DNA of 64,000 bases, from assembly GCA_013178375.1 (NCBI GenBank), contig JABLXQ010000029.1:1-64000 (forward strand). Reading direction: 5' to 3'. A program made the position numbers and the translations under genes. Position 1 is the first letter of the stretch. Each line of letters starts with the position of its first letter. The notes under the pieces were generated by a model. That model did not search any database, was not told where the DNA came from, and was given only the letters and a program-made list of their open reading frames with translations. Shown piece after piece: positions 1-7,046 of this stretch. The stretch comes from Gammaproteobacteria bacterium. GTDB taxonomy: Bacteria > Pseudomonadota > Gammaproteobacteria > Pseudomonadales > Ketobacteraceae.

Positions 1-2072
1 CGCGAGAGATCATTCACCGGCTTTTTCAACTCCTGCAGCATGGGGCCGATGCTCACCACCTGCGCGCTGCGCTGCACGGCCTTGTAGGTGGTGTTGCCGG
101 TGTTGAGATCCGGAAAAATCAGGACGGTGGCATTGCCCGCCACTTTGCTGCCCGGTGCCTTGCTGGCGCCCACGGTCGGGATCATGGCGGCGTCATATTG
201 CAGCGGGCCGTCGATCAGCAGGTCGGGGCGTTTCGACTGCGCGATGCGGGTGGCCTCGCGCACCTTGTCCACGTCGCTGCCGGTGCCCGATTCCATAGTG
301 CTGTAACTGATCATCGCCACGCGTGGTGTGACGCCGAACGCGCGGGCGGAATCGGCGCTGGCAATGGCGATGTCTGCCAGTTCTTCCGCGTTGGGATCAG
401 GATTGATGGCGCAGTCGCCAAAAATCACCACCTGTTCCGGCAGGCACATGAAAAATATCGACGACACGATCTTGATGTCCGGTTTGGTGCGGATCAATTG
501 CAGCGCCGGACGAATGGTGTTGACGGTAGTGTGCACGGCGCCGGACACCAGCCCGTCCACCTTGCTCTGGTGCAGCATCAGTGTGCCCAGCACTACGTTG
601 TCTTCCAGTTCCTGCAGTGCACGTTCTTCCGTCAGCCCCTTGTGTTTGCGCAGCGACACCAGCAGGCCGAGATAGGTTTCCCGCAGCGGTACCGGATCGA
701 TGAGCTCCATTTCCGGCGGCAGAGCAATCGCGTTGGCGGCGGCGACCTGGCGAATGGTGTCGGGATTGCCCAGCAGCTGGCAGCGGGCAATCCCGCGATG
801 AAAACAGGTGACAGCGGCCTTGATGGTGCGCGGTTCGTCGCCCTCGGGCAGCACAATGGTTTTGTGCGAGGCGCGGGCGCGCTGCACCAGACTGTAACGG
901 AATGCTGCGGGTGACAGGCGCAATTCCCGCTTGCTCGCCAGCAGGTTTGCCAGCCAGAGTTTGTCGAGATTCTGCGCCACGGTTTCCATTACGTGGCGAA
1001 TGCGGATGTCGTCATCCACCGGCACCTTGTTGTCGAAGCCGGGCAGCAGGTTGATCATCTGGTAGCTGTCCTGCGGCACCTGTAACAGTGGTAATCCCTT
1101 GTCGATGGCATGGCGGCAGAACGCCAGCGCATCCTGCCGCAGCTCTGCTGGCTGGGTGAACAGCACGCCGGCCAGCGACACGCCGTTCAGCTGCGCCAGT
1201 GCGGCGGCCACCACTACATCCTCACGGTCGCCGGTGGTGATCACCAGCGTGCCGGGCTGCAATTCCTGCAGCAGGTTGCCAACACGCTGGGTGGCGATGG
1301 TGACGTGCAGTACCCGGCGCAATTTGATTTCACCGGCAGCCAGAATGGTGGCACCGAGAAATTGCGCTACATCCCAGGTGCGCGGCGCGGTGAGATCGGC
1401 GTCCCAGGGGATGGCGCCGGCCAGATGGAAATCCTTGCGTTGCAGGATGGGCAGTTGCGTCTGGATCTGCGACCACGACAACGCGGTATTGAAGGACGGG
1501 TTGTCGATGTCCGGACGGATGTGGCCGTGACGATCCAGTGGTGCGTTGATCATGTTGAGAATGCAGCCCACGACGCGGCGGTCGCCAACGCCACCAAAAT
1601 GGGTGGCGCTGGATTCCAGTCGCTGGTTCAGTTCGGTGATCGACTGGGCGTGGGGTGTGGTCACCAGAATAACCTGCGCGTCCAGTGAACGCGCCATCAG
1701 CGCGTTGAGTTGCGCCAGCACCGGATCGTCGGCACTGGTGTTGACGCCTTCCAGTATCAGCACATCAGGCTTGTAGGTCAGTGACGCCAGTGTGTGCTGG
1801 CGCAGGGAAATGACTTCCTCCATCAACAGGTCGGCCTGATTGGCCGACAGCAATTGTGCCGCCCGCGTGCAGGGCAGCGGTGCCGGTGGATTCAGGCCGG
1901 TGTAGTGCTGGATCAGTTGCACCGAGCGATCACCGCCGTCTTCCTTGAGATGGCCGAAGGGCTTGCAGAACGCTACGCGCAATCCTTTCTGGTCCAGCGC
2001 ATGCAACAGGCCCAGGCAGATGGTGGTGAGTCCGACTCCGGATTCGGTGGGCGCCAGCAGCAGGGTTTTCAT
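1..2072 (-). CDS. pta: Phosphate acetyltransferase (partial, 3' end off window)
   Basis: Converts acetyl-CoA and phosphate to acetyl phosphate in the cytoplasm, pairing with acetate kinase. The frame read on the minus strand from the ATG at 2070-2072 begins MKTLLLAPTESGVGLTT, the P-loop-like start of the long (about 700-residue) Pta class. It continues through the middle DRTGG-type domain into the C-terminal PTA_PTB catalytic domain (LPEGDEPRTIKAA, then VDGLVSGAVHTT and MISYSTMESG). About 690 residues are present, so roughly the last 20-25 lie beyond base 1. It follows ackA by about 22 bases, indicating an ackA-pta operon. Confidence 0.95.
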   Translation of the reverse strand, partial: MKTLLLAPTESGVGLTTICLGLLHALDQKGLRVAFCKPFGHLKEDGGDRSVQLIQHYTGLNPPAPLPCTRAAQLLSANQADLLMEEVISLRQHTLASLTYKPDVLILEGVNTSADDPVLAQLNALMARSLDAQVILVTTPHAQSITELNQRLESSATHFGGVGDRRVVGCILNMINAPLDRHGHIRPDIDNPSFNTALSWSQIQTQLPILQRKDFHLAGAIPWDADLTAPRTWDVAQFLGATILAAGEIKLRRVLHVTIATQRVGNLLQELQPGTLVITTGDREDVVVAAALAQLNGVSLAGVLFTQPAELRQDALAFCRHAIDKGLPLLQVPQDSYQMINLLPGFDNKVPVDDDIRIRHVMETVAQNLDKLWLANLLASKRELRLSPAAFRYSLVQRARASHKTIVLPEGDEPRTIKAAVTCFHRGIARCQLLGNPDTIRQVAAANAIALPPEMELIDPVPLRETYLGLLVSLRKHKGLTEERALQELEDNVVLGTLMLHQSKVDGLVSGAVHTTVNTIRPALQLIRTKPDIKIVSSIFFMCLPEQVVIFGDCAINPDPNAEELADIAIASADSARAFGVTPRVAMISYSTMESGTGSDVDKVREATRIAQSKRPDLLIDGPLQYDAAMIPTVGASKAPGSKVAGNATVLIFPDLNTGNTTYKAVQRSAQVVSIGPMLQELKKPVNDLS

Positions 2073-2094
2073 CGGTGGATTCCTTGTCAAATGT

Positions 2095-3312
2095 TCAGGC
2101 ATTTTCTGTGTCAGGTCGGGCAAGCAGTTGTGCGGTCTGGCGGGCGATCATCCATTCCTCGCGGGTGGGGATCACCAGCACTGCGGGCGCGCCAGCGGGA
2201 GCGATGTTGCGCGGCTCCTGCGAGCGCGCGTTGTTTTTTCCCGGATCGATGCGGAAGCCAAGCCCCTGCAACAATTCGATTACTTGCGCGCGCACCGGTG
2301 CGGCGTTTTCACCGATGCCGCCGGTGAAAGCGAGGGCGTCGATGCGGCCCAGCGGCACCAGATACGACGCAATGGATTTTGCCAGCCGGTAGCAGAACAG
2401 GTTGACGGCCAGTTGCGCGCCGGCGTGGTCCTGGCTGGCGGCCTGCAGCAATTCGCGCATGTCGTTGCCGATGCCGGACACACCTTTCAGCCCGGCTTCG
2501 CGGTTGAGCAGTTCGGTGAGCTGGTGAATGTCGATGCCGAGTTTGTCTGCCAGGTATTCGTGCAGGCCCGGATCGAGATCGCCGCAGCGGCTGCCCATCA
2601 CCAGTCCTTCCAGCGGCGTGAATCCCATCGAGGTGTCGATGCTGTGCTGGCCTTTGATCGCGCACAGGCTGCACCCGTTGCCCAGATGCGCGGACACGGC
2701 GCGCACGGCGTCTGGCGCGGTGCCGGTGAGGGCAGGAATGGATTCGGCGATGAACTGGTGGCTGGTGCCGTGAAAACCGTAACGGCGCACGCCCCATTGG
2801 CTGTGCCATTGTGCCGGCACCGCGTAGTGAAATGCCACCGGGGGCAAGGTGCCGTGAAAGGCTGTGTCGAAAATCGCAACCTGGGGCAATGCCGGCAGCA
2901 GCTGCCGTGCGATGCGGATGCCTTCCAGATTGACCGGATTGTGCAGCGGGGCGTAATCGGAATAGTGTTCGATCTGCGCGATCACGTCGGCGTCGATCAG
3001 CGCGGGCTGGCGGAAGCGGTCGCCGCCGTGTACCACGCGATGACCCACAGCGCTGACGTCGTCCAGCAGGTGCCACTGATCCAACTGGCGGATGATGGCC
3101 TGCAGTGCACCGGCGTGACCGTCGCCAGCCAGTGCCAGCTGCTGTTGTTCGCCGTTGTGGGTTATGCGCAGTTGTCCGTTGCCGGCTTCCTGCAGCCGGC
3201 TGGCGGTACCCTCGCACAGCGGGGTGGTCGCAACCGGGTGCCCACTGGTGCAGGGATAGAGGGCAAACTTAATTGATGAACTGCCGCAGTTCAGCACCAG
3301 TATGGTGGGCAT
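2095..3312 (-). CDS. ackA: Acetate kinase
   Basis: Transfers phosphate between acetyl phosphate and ADP, giving ATP and acetate. The 405-residue product starts MPTILVLNCGSSSIKFALYP, the canonical N-terminal phosphate-binding signature of acetate kinases. It also has GHRVVHGG, the RRYGFHGTSHQ signature and TGGIGENAA near the C-terminus. The length matches the family (about 400). The frame stays open upstream to about 4029, but the conserved N-terminus fixes the start at the ATG at 3310-3312. It is co-oriented with pta just downstream and lies next to a Crp/Fnr regulator transcribed the other way. Confidence 0.96.
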   Translation of the reverse strand: MPTILVLNCGSSSIKFALYPCTSGHPVATTPLCEGTASRLQEAGNGQLRITHNGEQQQLALAGDGHAGALQAIIRQLDQWHLLDDVSAVGHRVVHGGDRFRQPALIDADVIAQIEHYSDYAPLHNPVNLEGIRIARQLLPALPQVAIFDTAFHGTLPPVAFHYAVPAQWHSQWGVRRYGFHGTSHQFIAESIPALTGTAPDAVRAVSAHLGNGCSLCAIKGQHSIDTSMGFTPLEGLVMGSRCGDLDPGLHEYLADKLGIDIHQLTELLNREAGLKGVSGIGNDMRELLQAASQDHAGAQLAVNLFCYRLAKSIASYLVPLGRIDALAFTGGIGENAAPVRAQVIELLQGLGFRIDPGKNNARSQEPRNIAPAGAPAVLVIPTREEWMIARQTAQLLARPDTENA

Positions 3313-3382
3313 GTCGCAGGCTCCTGGCGATTTCGGGACATTCTCTGGAAGCAATCCTGTCGGGATTCTAACATAGTCCCCT

Positions 3383-3406
3383 GGTTGGGCCGGGAGTGGC
3401 CCAACC
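3383..3406. repeat. Perfect 9-bp inverted repeat in the ackA/crp-like intergenic region
   Basis: GGTTGGGCC and GGCCCAACC are separated by six bases, between the divergent ackA and Crp/Fnr-type genes. It could be an operator dyad or a stem-loop in the ackA leader. No T-tract follows in either direction that would make it a clear intrinsic terminator. Confidence 0.5.
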
Positions 3407-3558
3407 ACGTTTTCCCGGCAATTATCCCCTGCCGACATCAAATCCTGCTCCAGCGCATGGTCGGACGTTGTTCCGGGGCCTATTCTTGCAACGCAATCTT
3501 TCAATGCCACCCTGCAAACTGAAAAATCGATCTGCAATGAATGACACCAGGAGCGCCC

Positions 3559-4314
3559 GTGAAAAATGAATCCTGCGTCGCTGTGATACCGTTGGCTGTG
3601 GAAAATGCCAGACTGCCGGAATTCAAACGCAGCCGTCCCGCCGATTGCCAGCGTTGTTCCATGCGCAGGAAGATGCTGTTTGCCGACATTGACCTGCCGG
3701 CGGTGTCTGAATTGGTGGGTGCGGTCAACAGTCTTCAAGTCAAGCGCGGGGCAACGCTTTACCGTCAGGGTGAAGCAGGCATCATGCTGTATGCCGTGCG
3801 CAAGGGGCTGGTGAAACTGACGCAGTCCGGTGCGGATGGATACCAGCGCATCGTGCATATCGCCGGCCCTGGCACCTGTATTGGCCTGGAAGGATTTCTG
3901 GAAGCCCGCTATCACCAGTCGGCGGAAGCACTGACGGACGTGGATATCTGCGCAATCCCGGTGCTGGTGGCCGACCGCATTGCTGCGCAGCAGCCGGTTT
4001 TTTATCGCGCGCTGCTGCAACGCTGGCAACAGCAGTTTGCCACGGCGGAACGCTGGATGATGGAGTTGTCGCAGGGAACCGTGCGGCAGAAACTGGCGCG
4101 GTTGTTATTGATGCTGGATGACATCGGCCACACGGAAGGTCAGCTTCGCCTGCTGAGCAATCTGGACAGCGCGGGCATTCTGTCAACCACGATGGAAACC
4201 GTGAGTCGTCATGTGGCGGAATTCAAACGTGCCGGCACCCTCGCAAAAGTGGCGCCGGCATTGTACCGGATCGACCGGTCTGGTTTGCAGCAGGCAGCGG
4301 ACTCTCTTGAGTGA
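3559..4314 (+). CDS. Crp/Fnr-family transcriptional regulator
   Basis: Predicted cytoplasmic DNA-binding regulator of about 251 residues. The N-terminal half has a cyclic-nucleotide-binding-type beta-roll (GATLYRQGEAGIMLYAVRKG). The C-terminus has a winged helix with the Crp-type recognition segment STTMETVSRHVAEFKRAG. A GTG at 3559 preceded by AGGAG at 3549-3553 is preferred over the in-frame ATG at 3541. Two cysteines (CQRC) sit in the N-terminal region, but the four-cysteine pattern of a [4Fe-4S] Fnr is not evident, so oxygen sensing is unproven. It is divergent from ackA-pta, which it may control. Confidence 0.85.
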   Translation: MKNESCVAVIPLAVENARLPEFKRSRPADCQRCSMRRKMLFADIDLPAVSELVGAVNSLQVKRGATLYRQGEAGIMLYAVRKGLVKLTQSGADGYQRIVHIAGPGTCIGLEGFLEARYHQSAEALTDVDICAIPVLVADRIAAQQPVFYRALLQRWQQQFATAERWMMELSQGTVRQKLARLLLMLDDIGHTEGQLRLLSNLDSAGILSTTMETVSRHVAEFKRAGTLAKVAPALYRIDRSGLQQAADSLE

Positions 4315-4351
4315 ATTGCCCCGAGTGAGCCGCCCTGAGTGAATCCGTGTT

Positions 4352-4480
4352 TCAGCTATGCGGCTTTTCCTGCTTCTTGCGATGGGAATCCTGGTACACG
4401 AACACTCCGATTCCCAACAGAAACACCAGCGTGCCACCGACAGTAATCAGACCTGCAATAACGACATCATCTAGGAACAT
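4352..4480 (-). CDS. ccoM: CcoM-like small subunit of cbb3 cytochrome oxidase (42 aa)
   Basis: Minus-strand ORF with an excellent ribosome-binding site (GGAGGTGTACC directly before ATG at 4478-4480). The product begins MFLDDVVIAGLITVGG, has one transmembrane helix (about residues 6-30, ending GIGVFVYQDS) and a basic tail (HRKKQEK). From memory it matches the CcoM peptide found in the Pseudomonas stutzeri cbb3-type oxidase structure (MF-D-VV-AG--TVG pattern, then a K/H-rich tail). It would be an inner-membrane assembly or stability subunit. The Anr/FNR-like box at 4597-4610 upstream suits a microaerobic oxidase part. No other cco genes are in the window. Confidence 0.75.
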   Translation of the reverse strand: MFLDDVVIAGLITVGGTLVFLLGIGVFVYQDSHRKKQEKPHS

Positions 4481-4596
4481 GGTACACCTCCGCTATCAAC
4501 TGTTTTCAGGCTAGCGAGCGTGAGGCGGGATTCCCATGACGCCGGTCAGGTTTTTCGGGGCACGCGGGCACTGGTAGCGGGAAAGTGCCGCGCGTG

Positions 4597-4610
4597 TTGA
4601 TGCTGGTCAA
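4597..4610 (-). promoter_or_regulatory. Anr/FNR-like box upstream of the ccoM-like gene
   Basis: TTGATGCTGGTCAA matches the FNR/Anr consensus TTGAT-N4-ATCAA with one mismatch. It lies 117 bases upstream of the ccoM-like start. A convincing -10 element about 40 bases downstream is not obvious, so function is inferred. Confidence 0.5.
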
Positions 4611-4670
4611 TGGATGCGCAGGTGCAGGGTTTTCGCTGCAGTGAGACTCTGGTTATAGCACCGGCGCCTG

Positions 4671-4931
4671 TTATAACGCCGGCATCACCGGCCGCGATTG
4701 CTGCTGCCATTCGTCTGGCGTGAAAGCACGGATGCTGAGAGCGTGAATCTCGCCGCTGCGCAGTGCCTCGGTGAAACCTTCCAGCGCCAGTTGTTGCCGT
4801 GCCACGGGTCGCATGCCCTGAAACTGCGGGCTGACCACAGTCACGGTGAAACTGCAGTCGGCGCCATCCAGCAGCACTTCCGCATTGGGTACGCCGGCCT
4901 GCAGGATGTCGATAATTGTTTGCCGTTCCAT
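4671..4931 (-). CDS. BolA/IbaG-family protein
   Basis: An 86-residue BolA-fold protein starting MERQTIIDILQAGVPNAEVLL, with the conserved C-terminal half (FEGM-like GMRPVARQQL, then the helix ending IHALSIRAFTPDEW). BolA proteins bind [2Fe-2S] clusters together with monothiol CGFS glutaredoxins. Here the ATG overlaps the glutaredoxin stop as TGATG, implying translational coupling and a partnership. An in-frame GTG one codon upstream is an alternative start. It is the last gene of the nifB-to-glutaredoxin operon; a weak stem-loop (about 4652-4677) overlaps its stop codon. Confidence 0.85.
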   Translation of the reverse strand: MERQTIIDILQAGVPNAEVLLDGADCSFTVTVVSPQFQGMRPVARQQLALEGFTEALRSGEIHALSIRAFTPDEWQQQSRPVMPAL

Positions 4932-5281
4932 CACTCGGCCGCCTTGGCAACGGGTGCCGATTTGCCGGCGCCATCCAGCAGCGGCTTGAGGGAACCGTCC
5001 GCTTCCATGCCCAGCACGATATCGCAGCCGCCGATCAGCTCGCCGTCCACAAATAATTGCGGGAAAGTGGGCCAGCGCGAAATGGAGGGCAGCTTTTCAC
5101 GGATGAAGGGAGATGCCAGCACGTTGACGAAACTGAAGGGAACAGTGGAGCGTTTGAGTGCGGCCACGGTGGCGCCGGAAAAACCGCACTCCGGAGCGTC
5201 CGGTGTGCCCTTCATGTACAGCAGCACCGGGTTGGTGGCGATCTGCTGGCGGATGACGGCTTCGGTGTTGGATGTAGTCAT
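4931..5281 (-). CDS. grxD: Monothiol glutaredoxin (CGFS type), nif-linked
   Basis: 116 residues with the monothiol active site CGFS (PECGFSGATV), LYMKGTPDAP before it, and the glutathione-binding WPTFPQLFVDGELIGGCDI segment. CGFS glutaredoxins carry or transfer [2Fe-2S] clusters. A copy next to rhdN and nifQ corresponds to Grx5-nif of Azotobacter vinelandii, thought to help supply clusters to nitrogenase. It has a short Ala/Lys-rich C-terminal tail. It sits between the rhodanese gene (37-base gap) and bolA (overlap). Confidence 0.93.
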   Translation of the reverse strand: MTTSNTEAVIRQQIATNPVLLYMKGTPDAPECGFSGATVAALKRSTVPFSFVNVLASPFIREKLPSISRWPTFPQLFVDGELIGGCDIVLGMEADGSLKPLLDGAGKSAPVAKAAE

Positions 5282-5318
5282 GGTGGTGTCCTTGGGTTGC
5301 AGGTTTAAGACAAAAAAT

Positions 5319-5723
5319 TCAGGCGCGGGCTTCTACCCGTTCCGGCATTGGCGACTGCGGCAGGTCGCGGGCGGCGATCCAGCGCTGCAGCGATTCACCC
5401 GGCAGTGTGACGGATTGCACCAGTGCCAGACGCCAGGCATCGAAACCGCCATCCACGCTGTAGCAGTTTTCAAAACCGAAATCAGCGAACAGGCGCGCCA
5501 TGTCCTGGCTGGAATTGCCGTGGTAGCAGTAAATCACGACGTGAATATTCTTGGGTGAATGCTTCAGAAGCGACCGCATGTTCATGTCGTTGAGATGCAG
5601 GGCCCGGGGATGATGGTGGCGGCAGTACGCGTTCATGTCGCGCATGTCGAGCAGCAGCAGGTTTTCGTGTTGCAGCAACAACCATTCGGCTTCGTCCACA
5701 CTGATTCGCTTGAACTTGCTCAT
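5319..5723 (-). CDS. rhdN: Rhodanese-domain protein (RhdN-like)
   Basis: A 134-residue single rhodanese domain with LLLLDMRDMNAYCRHHHPRA (start of fold) and the catalytic loop VVIYCYHGNSSQDMA, whose cysteine would carry persulfide. It ends with the usual FENCYSVDGGFDAW helix. The start ATG at 5721-5723 overlaps the nifQ stop (ATGA). The same gene follows nifQ in A. vinelandii (rhdN). A role in sulfur handling for nitrogenase clusters is inferred from context. Confidence 0.9.
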   Translation of the reverse strand: MSKFKRISVDEAEWLLLQHENLLLLDMRDMNAYCRHHHPRALHLNDMNMRSLLKHSPKNIHVVIYCYHGNSSQDMARLFADFGFENCYSVDGGFDAWRLALVQSVTLPGESLQRWIAARDLPQSPMPERVEARA

Positions 5724-6286
5724 TGCTCGTCTCCAAAACAGTCCTGGTAGGTGGGGCACTGGTCGCAGCTGGGAGAGCGGCAGACATAACCGCCCTGCTG
5801 TTCGCAGAGTTGCTTGTAGAAAAATTTTTTCCAGCGCATGTCGCGGTCGTTGCGCTGGGCCACGACGGGAAAATTGTGCAGCAGCATGTCGCGCAGCGCG
5901 GCCCGAGAGGGCAGGCCCAGATCGCGCCACAGGTGATTGCCACCGAGGCAGCCGGCGGCAACAATGTCGGCCAGCCAGATTTCCGCTGTGTCGGCGTTGC
6001 GACGGCCGCTCAGCAATAAGTCACGGATTTCCTGCCATTCATCGCGCCGCATCTCCAGCAGCTGCTGGCGCAGTTCGCCCTTTTCCAGGGCCTGGTTGGT
6101 GGCATTGCTTTGAAAGGGCAGGACAAGTCTTTGTTGCAGTTGTGCGAACGCGGTGGAATCAAGCCCGAGGTTGTGTGGCAGGCAACCTTCACCGTTGCGT
6201 TGTGCCAGCAGGATCTGGTTCAGCCATTCGTGATTGCTGTTTTGTGCGGTGCTGACGTCTGGTAGCAAGGCAAGCTGGGCGTTCAT
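5720..6286 (-). CDS. nifQ: NifQ, molybdenum donor for FeMo-co synthesis
   Basis: 188 residues ending in the family's cysteine motif CRSPSCDQCPTYQDCF (C-x4-C-x2-C-x5-C), which holds a Mo-Fe-S cluster in characterised NifQ. The N-terminal two thirds are helical, with the LPHNLGLD and WLADIVAAGCLGGNHLWRDLG blocks typical of the family. NifQ delivers Mo to the NifEN/NifH system. The start overlaps the nifO stop and the stop overlaps the rhodanese start (both ATGA), so translation is probably coupled. Confidence 0.96.
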   Translation of the reverse strand: MNAQLALLPDVSTAQNSNHEWLNQILLAQRNGEGCLPHNLGLDSTAFAQLQQRLVLPFQSNATNQALEKGELRQQLLEMRRDEWQEIRDLLLSGRRNADTAEIWLADIVAAGCLGGNHLWRDLGLPSRAALRDMLLHNFPVVAQRNDRDMRWKKFFYKQLCEQQGGYVCRSPSCDQCPTYQDCFGDEQ

Positions 6287-6726
6287 CCCTGGCCTCCTGC
6301 TGCGGTGCTGCAGCTGCTGGCGCTGGAAGCGCGGGAACAGCTTTCCAGATCTTTGCCGCTGGATACAGTGGTTGTCTGCAGCCCGAGTGATTGTGCCAGT
6401 GCCGGCCAGTCGAAACCGCTGCAGCGGAATTCACCGGCTTCAATCAGTGGTCGCCGTATCAACAGCGGGTCGGCCAGCATTGCACCCACCGCAGAATCCG
6501 GATCGATGGCAAACGGATCAATGCGGCCGGACTTGATCGCCGGCGCACTGGGATTGAACCATTCCGCCACCGGCCGCGTACCGAAAAAAGTACGCAGGCG
6601 CGGTGCGGTCCAGGCTTCCGTGAGCAGGTTGCGTACGTCCAGGGTGGCGCCCGCCTGACGCAGGATCTGCTTCTGGCGGGCGTTGCTGGCGCAGCCCGGT
6701 TTTTCGTAAAACAGCACAGTCACCAT
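6283..6726 (-). CDS. nifO: NifO, nitrogenase-associated ArsC-like protein
   Basis: 147 residues in the thioredoxin-fold ArsC/Spx-like family. The product opens MVTVLFYEKPGCASNARQKQ and continues with ADPLLIRRPLIEAGEFRCSGFD, a C-terminal signature of ArsC-like nitrogenase-associated proteins. The ATG at 6724-6726 fits the family better than an ATG 24 bases upstream. The last 25 residues are Ser/Cys-rich (SRASSASSCSTAAGG) and look unstructured. In Azotobacter nifO lies between fdxN and nifQ, as here, and influences molybdenum use between nitrogenase and nitrate reductase. Confidence 0.9.
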   Translation of the reverse strand: MVTVLFYEKPGCASNARQKQILRQAGATLDVRNLLTEAWTAPRLRTFFGTRPVAEWFNPSAPAIKSGRIDPFAIDPDSAVGAMLADPLLIRRPLIEAGEFRCSGFDWPALAQSLGLQTTTVSSGKDLESCSRASSASSCSTAAGGQG

Positions 6727-6754
6727 GGCAATGGCCTCATCATGCCGCAAGCAT

Positions 6755-7033
6755 TCAGCGCGCCTGGATCTCGCGCATGGCTTCTTCCATTTTCTCCGGC
6801 GGGATGCCTGTCAGCGATCCCGGTGGATTGATGGCTTCACCGGCGGCGTTGAGAATTGCCGATTCGATCGGACAAATGCTGGCGCATTGGGGATCGGCAT
6901 GATCCCCTTCGCACTCCGTGCATTTCGACGGATTGATCAGGAAATGCGGTGAACTGTGGTAGATCGCATCGCTGGGGCAGACATCGACGCACGCCCAGCA
7001 GTTCACACATAGTTCGACAATTTTCAGTGCCAT
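6755..7033 (-). CDS. fdxN: 2[4Fe-4S] ferredoxin (FdxN-type)
   Basis: 92-residue electron carrier. Cluster motif one is CVNCWACVDVCP. Motif two is the longer-spaced CTECEGDHADPQCASICP, typical of Azotobacter/Allochromatium-type ferredoxins with an insertion between the second and third cysteines. The ATG at 7031-7033 is chosen because GAGAGG lies at proper spacing; an in-frame GTG three codons upstream is possible. It follows nifB by 13 bases. In A. vinelandii FdxN supports NifB-co/FeMo-co synthesis, which this position suggests too. Confidence 0.93.
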   Translation of the reverse strand: MALKIVELCVNCWACVDVCPSDAIYHSSPHFLINPSKCTECEGDHADPQCASICPIESAILNAAGEAINPPGSLTGIPPEKMEEAMREIQAR

Positions 7034-7046
7034 GTCCGTCACCCTC

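Noticed and set aside
3358-3373. TGT-N10-ACA near ackA
   Set aside because: No sigma-54 promoter is nearby, and such a pattern is expected about 15 times by chance in 64 kb.
2095-4029. ackA with a 239-residue N-terminal extension
   Set aside because: The acetate kinase N-terminus MPTILVLNCGSSS defines the start; the extension overlaps the divergent regulator and has no similarity.
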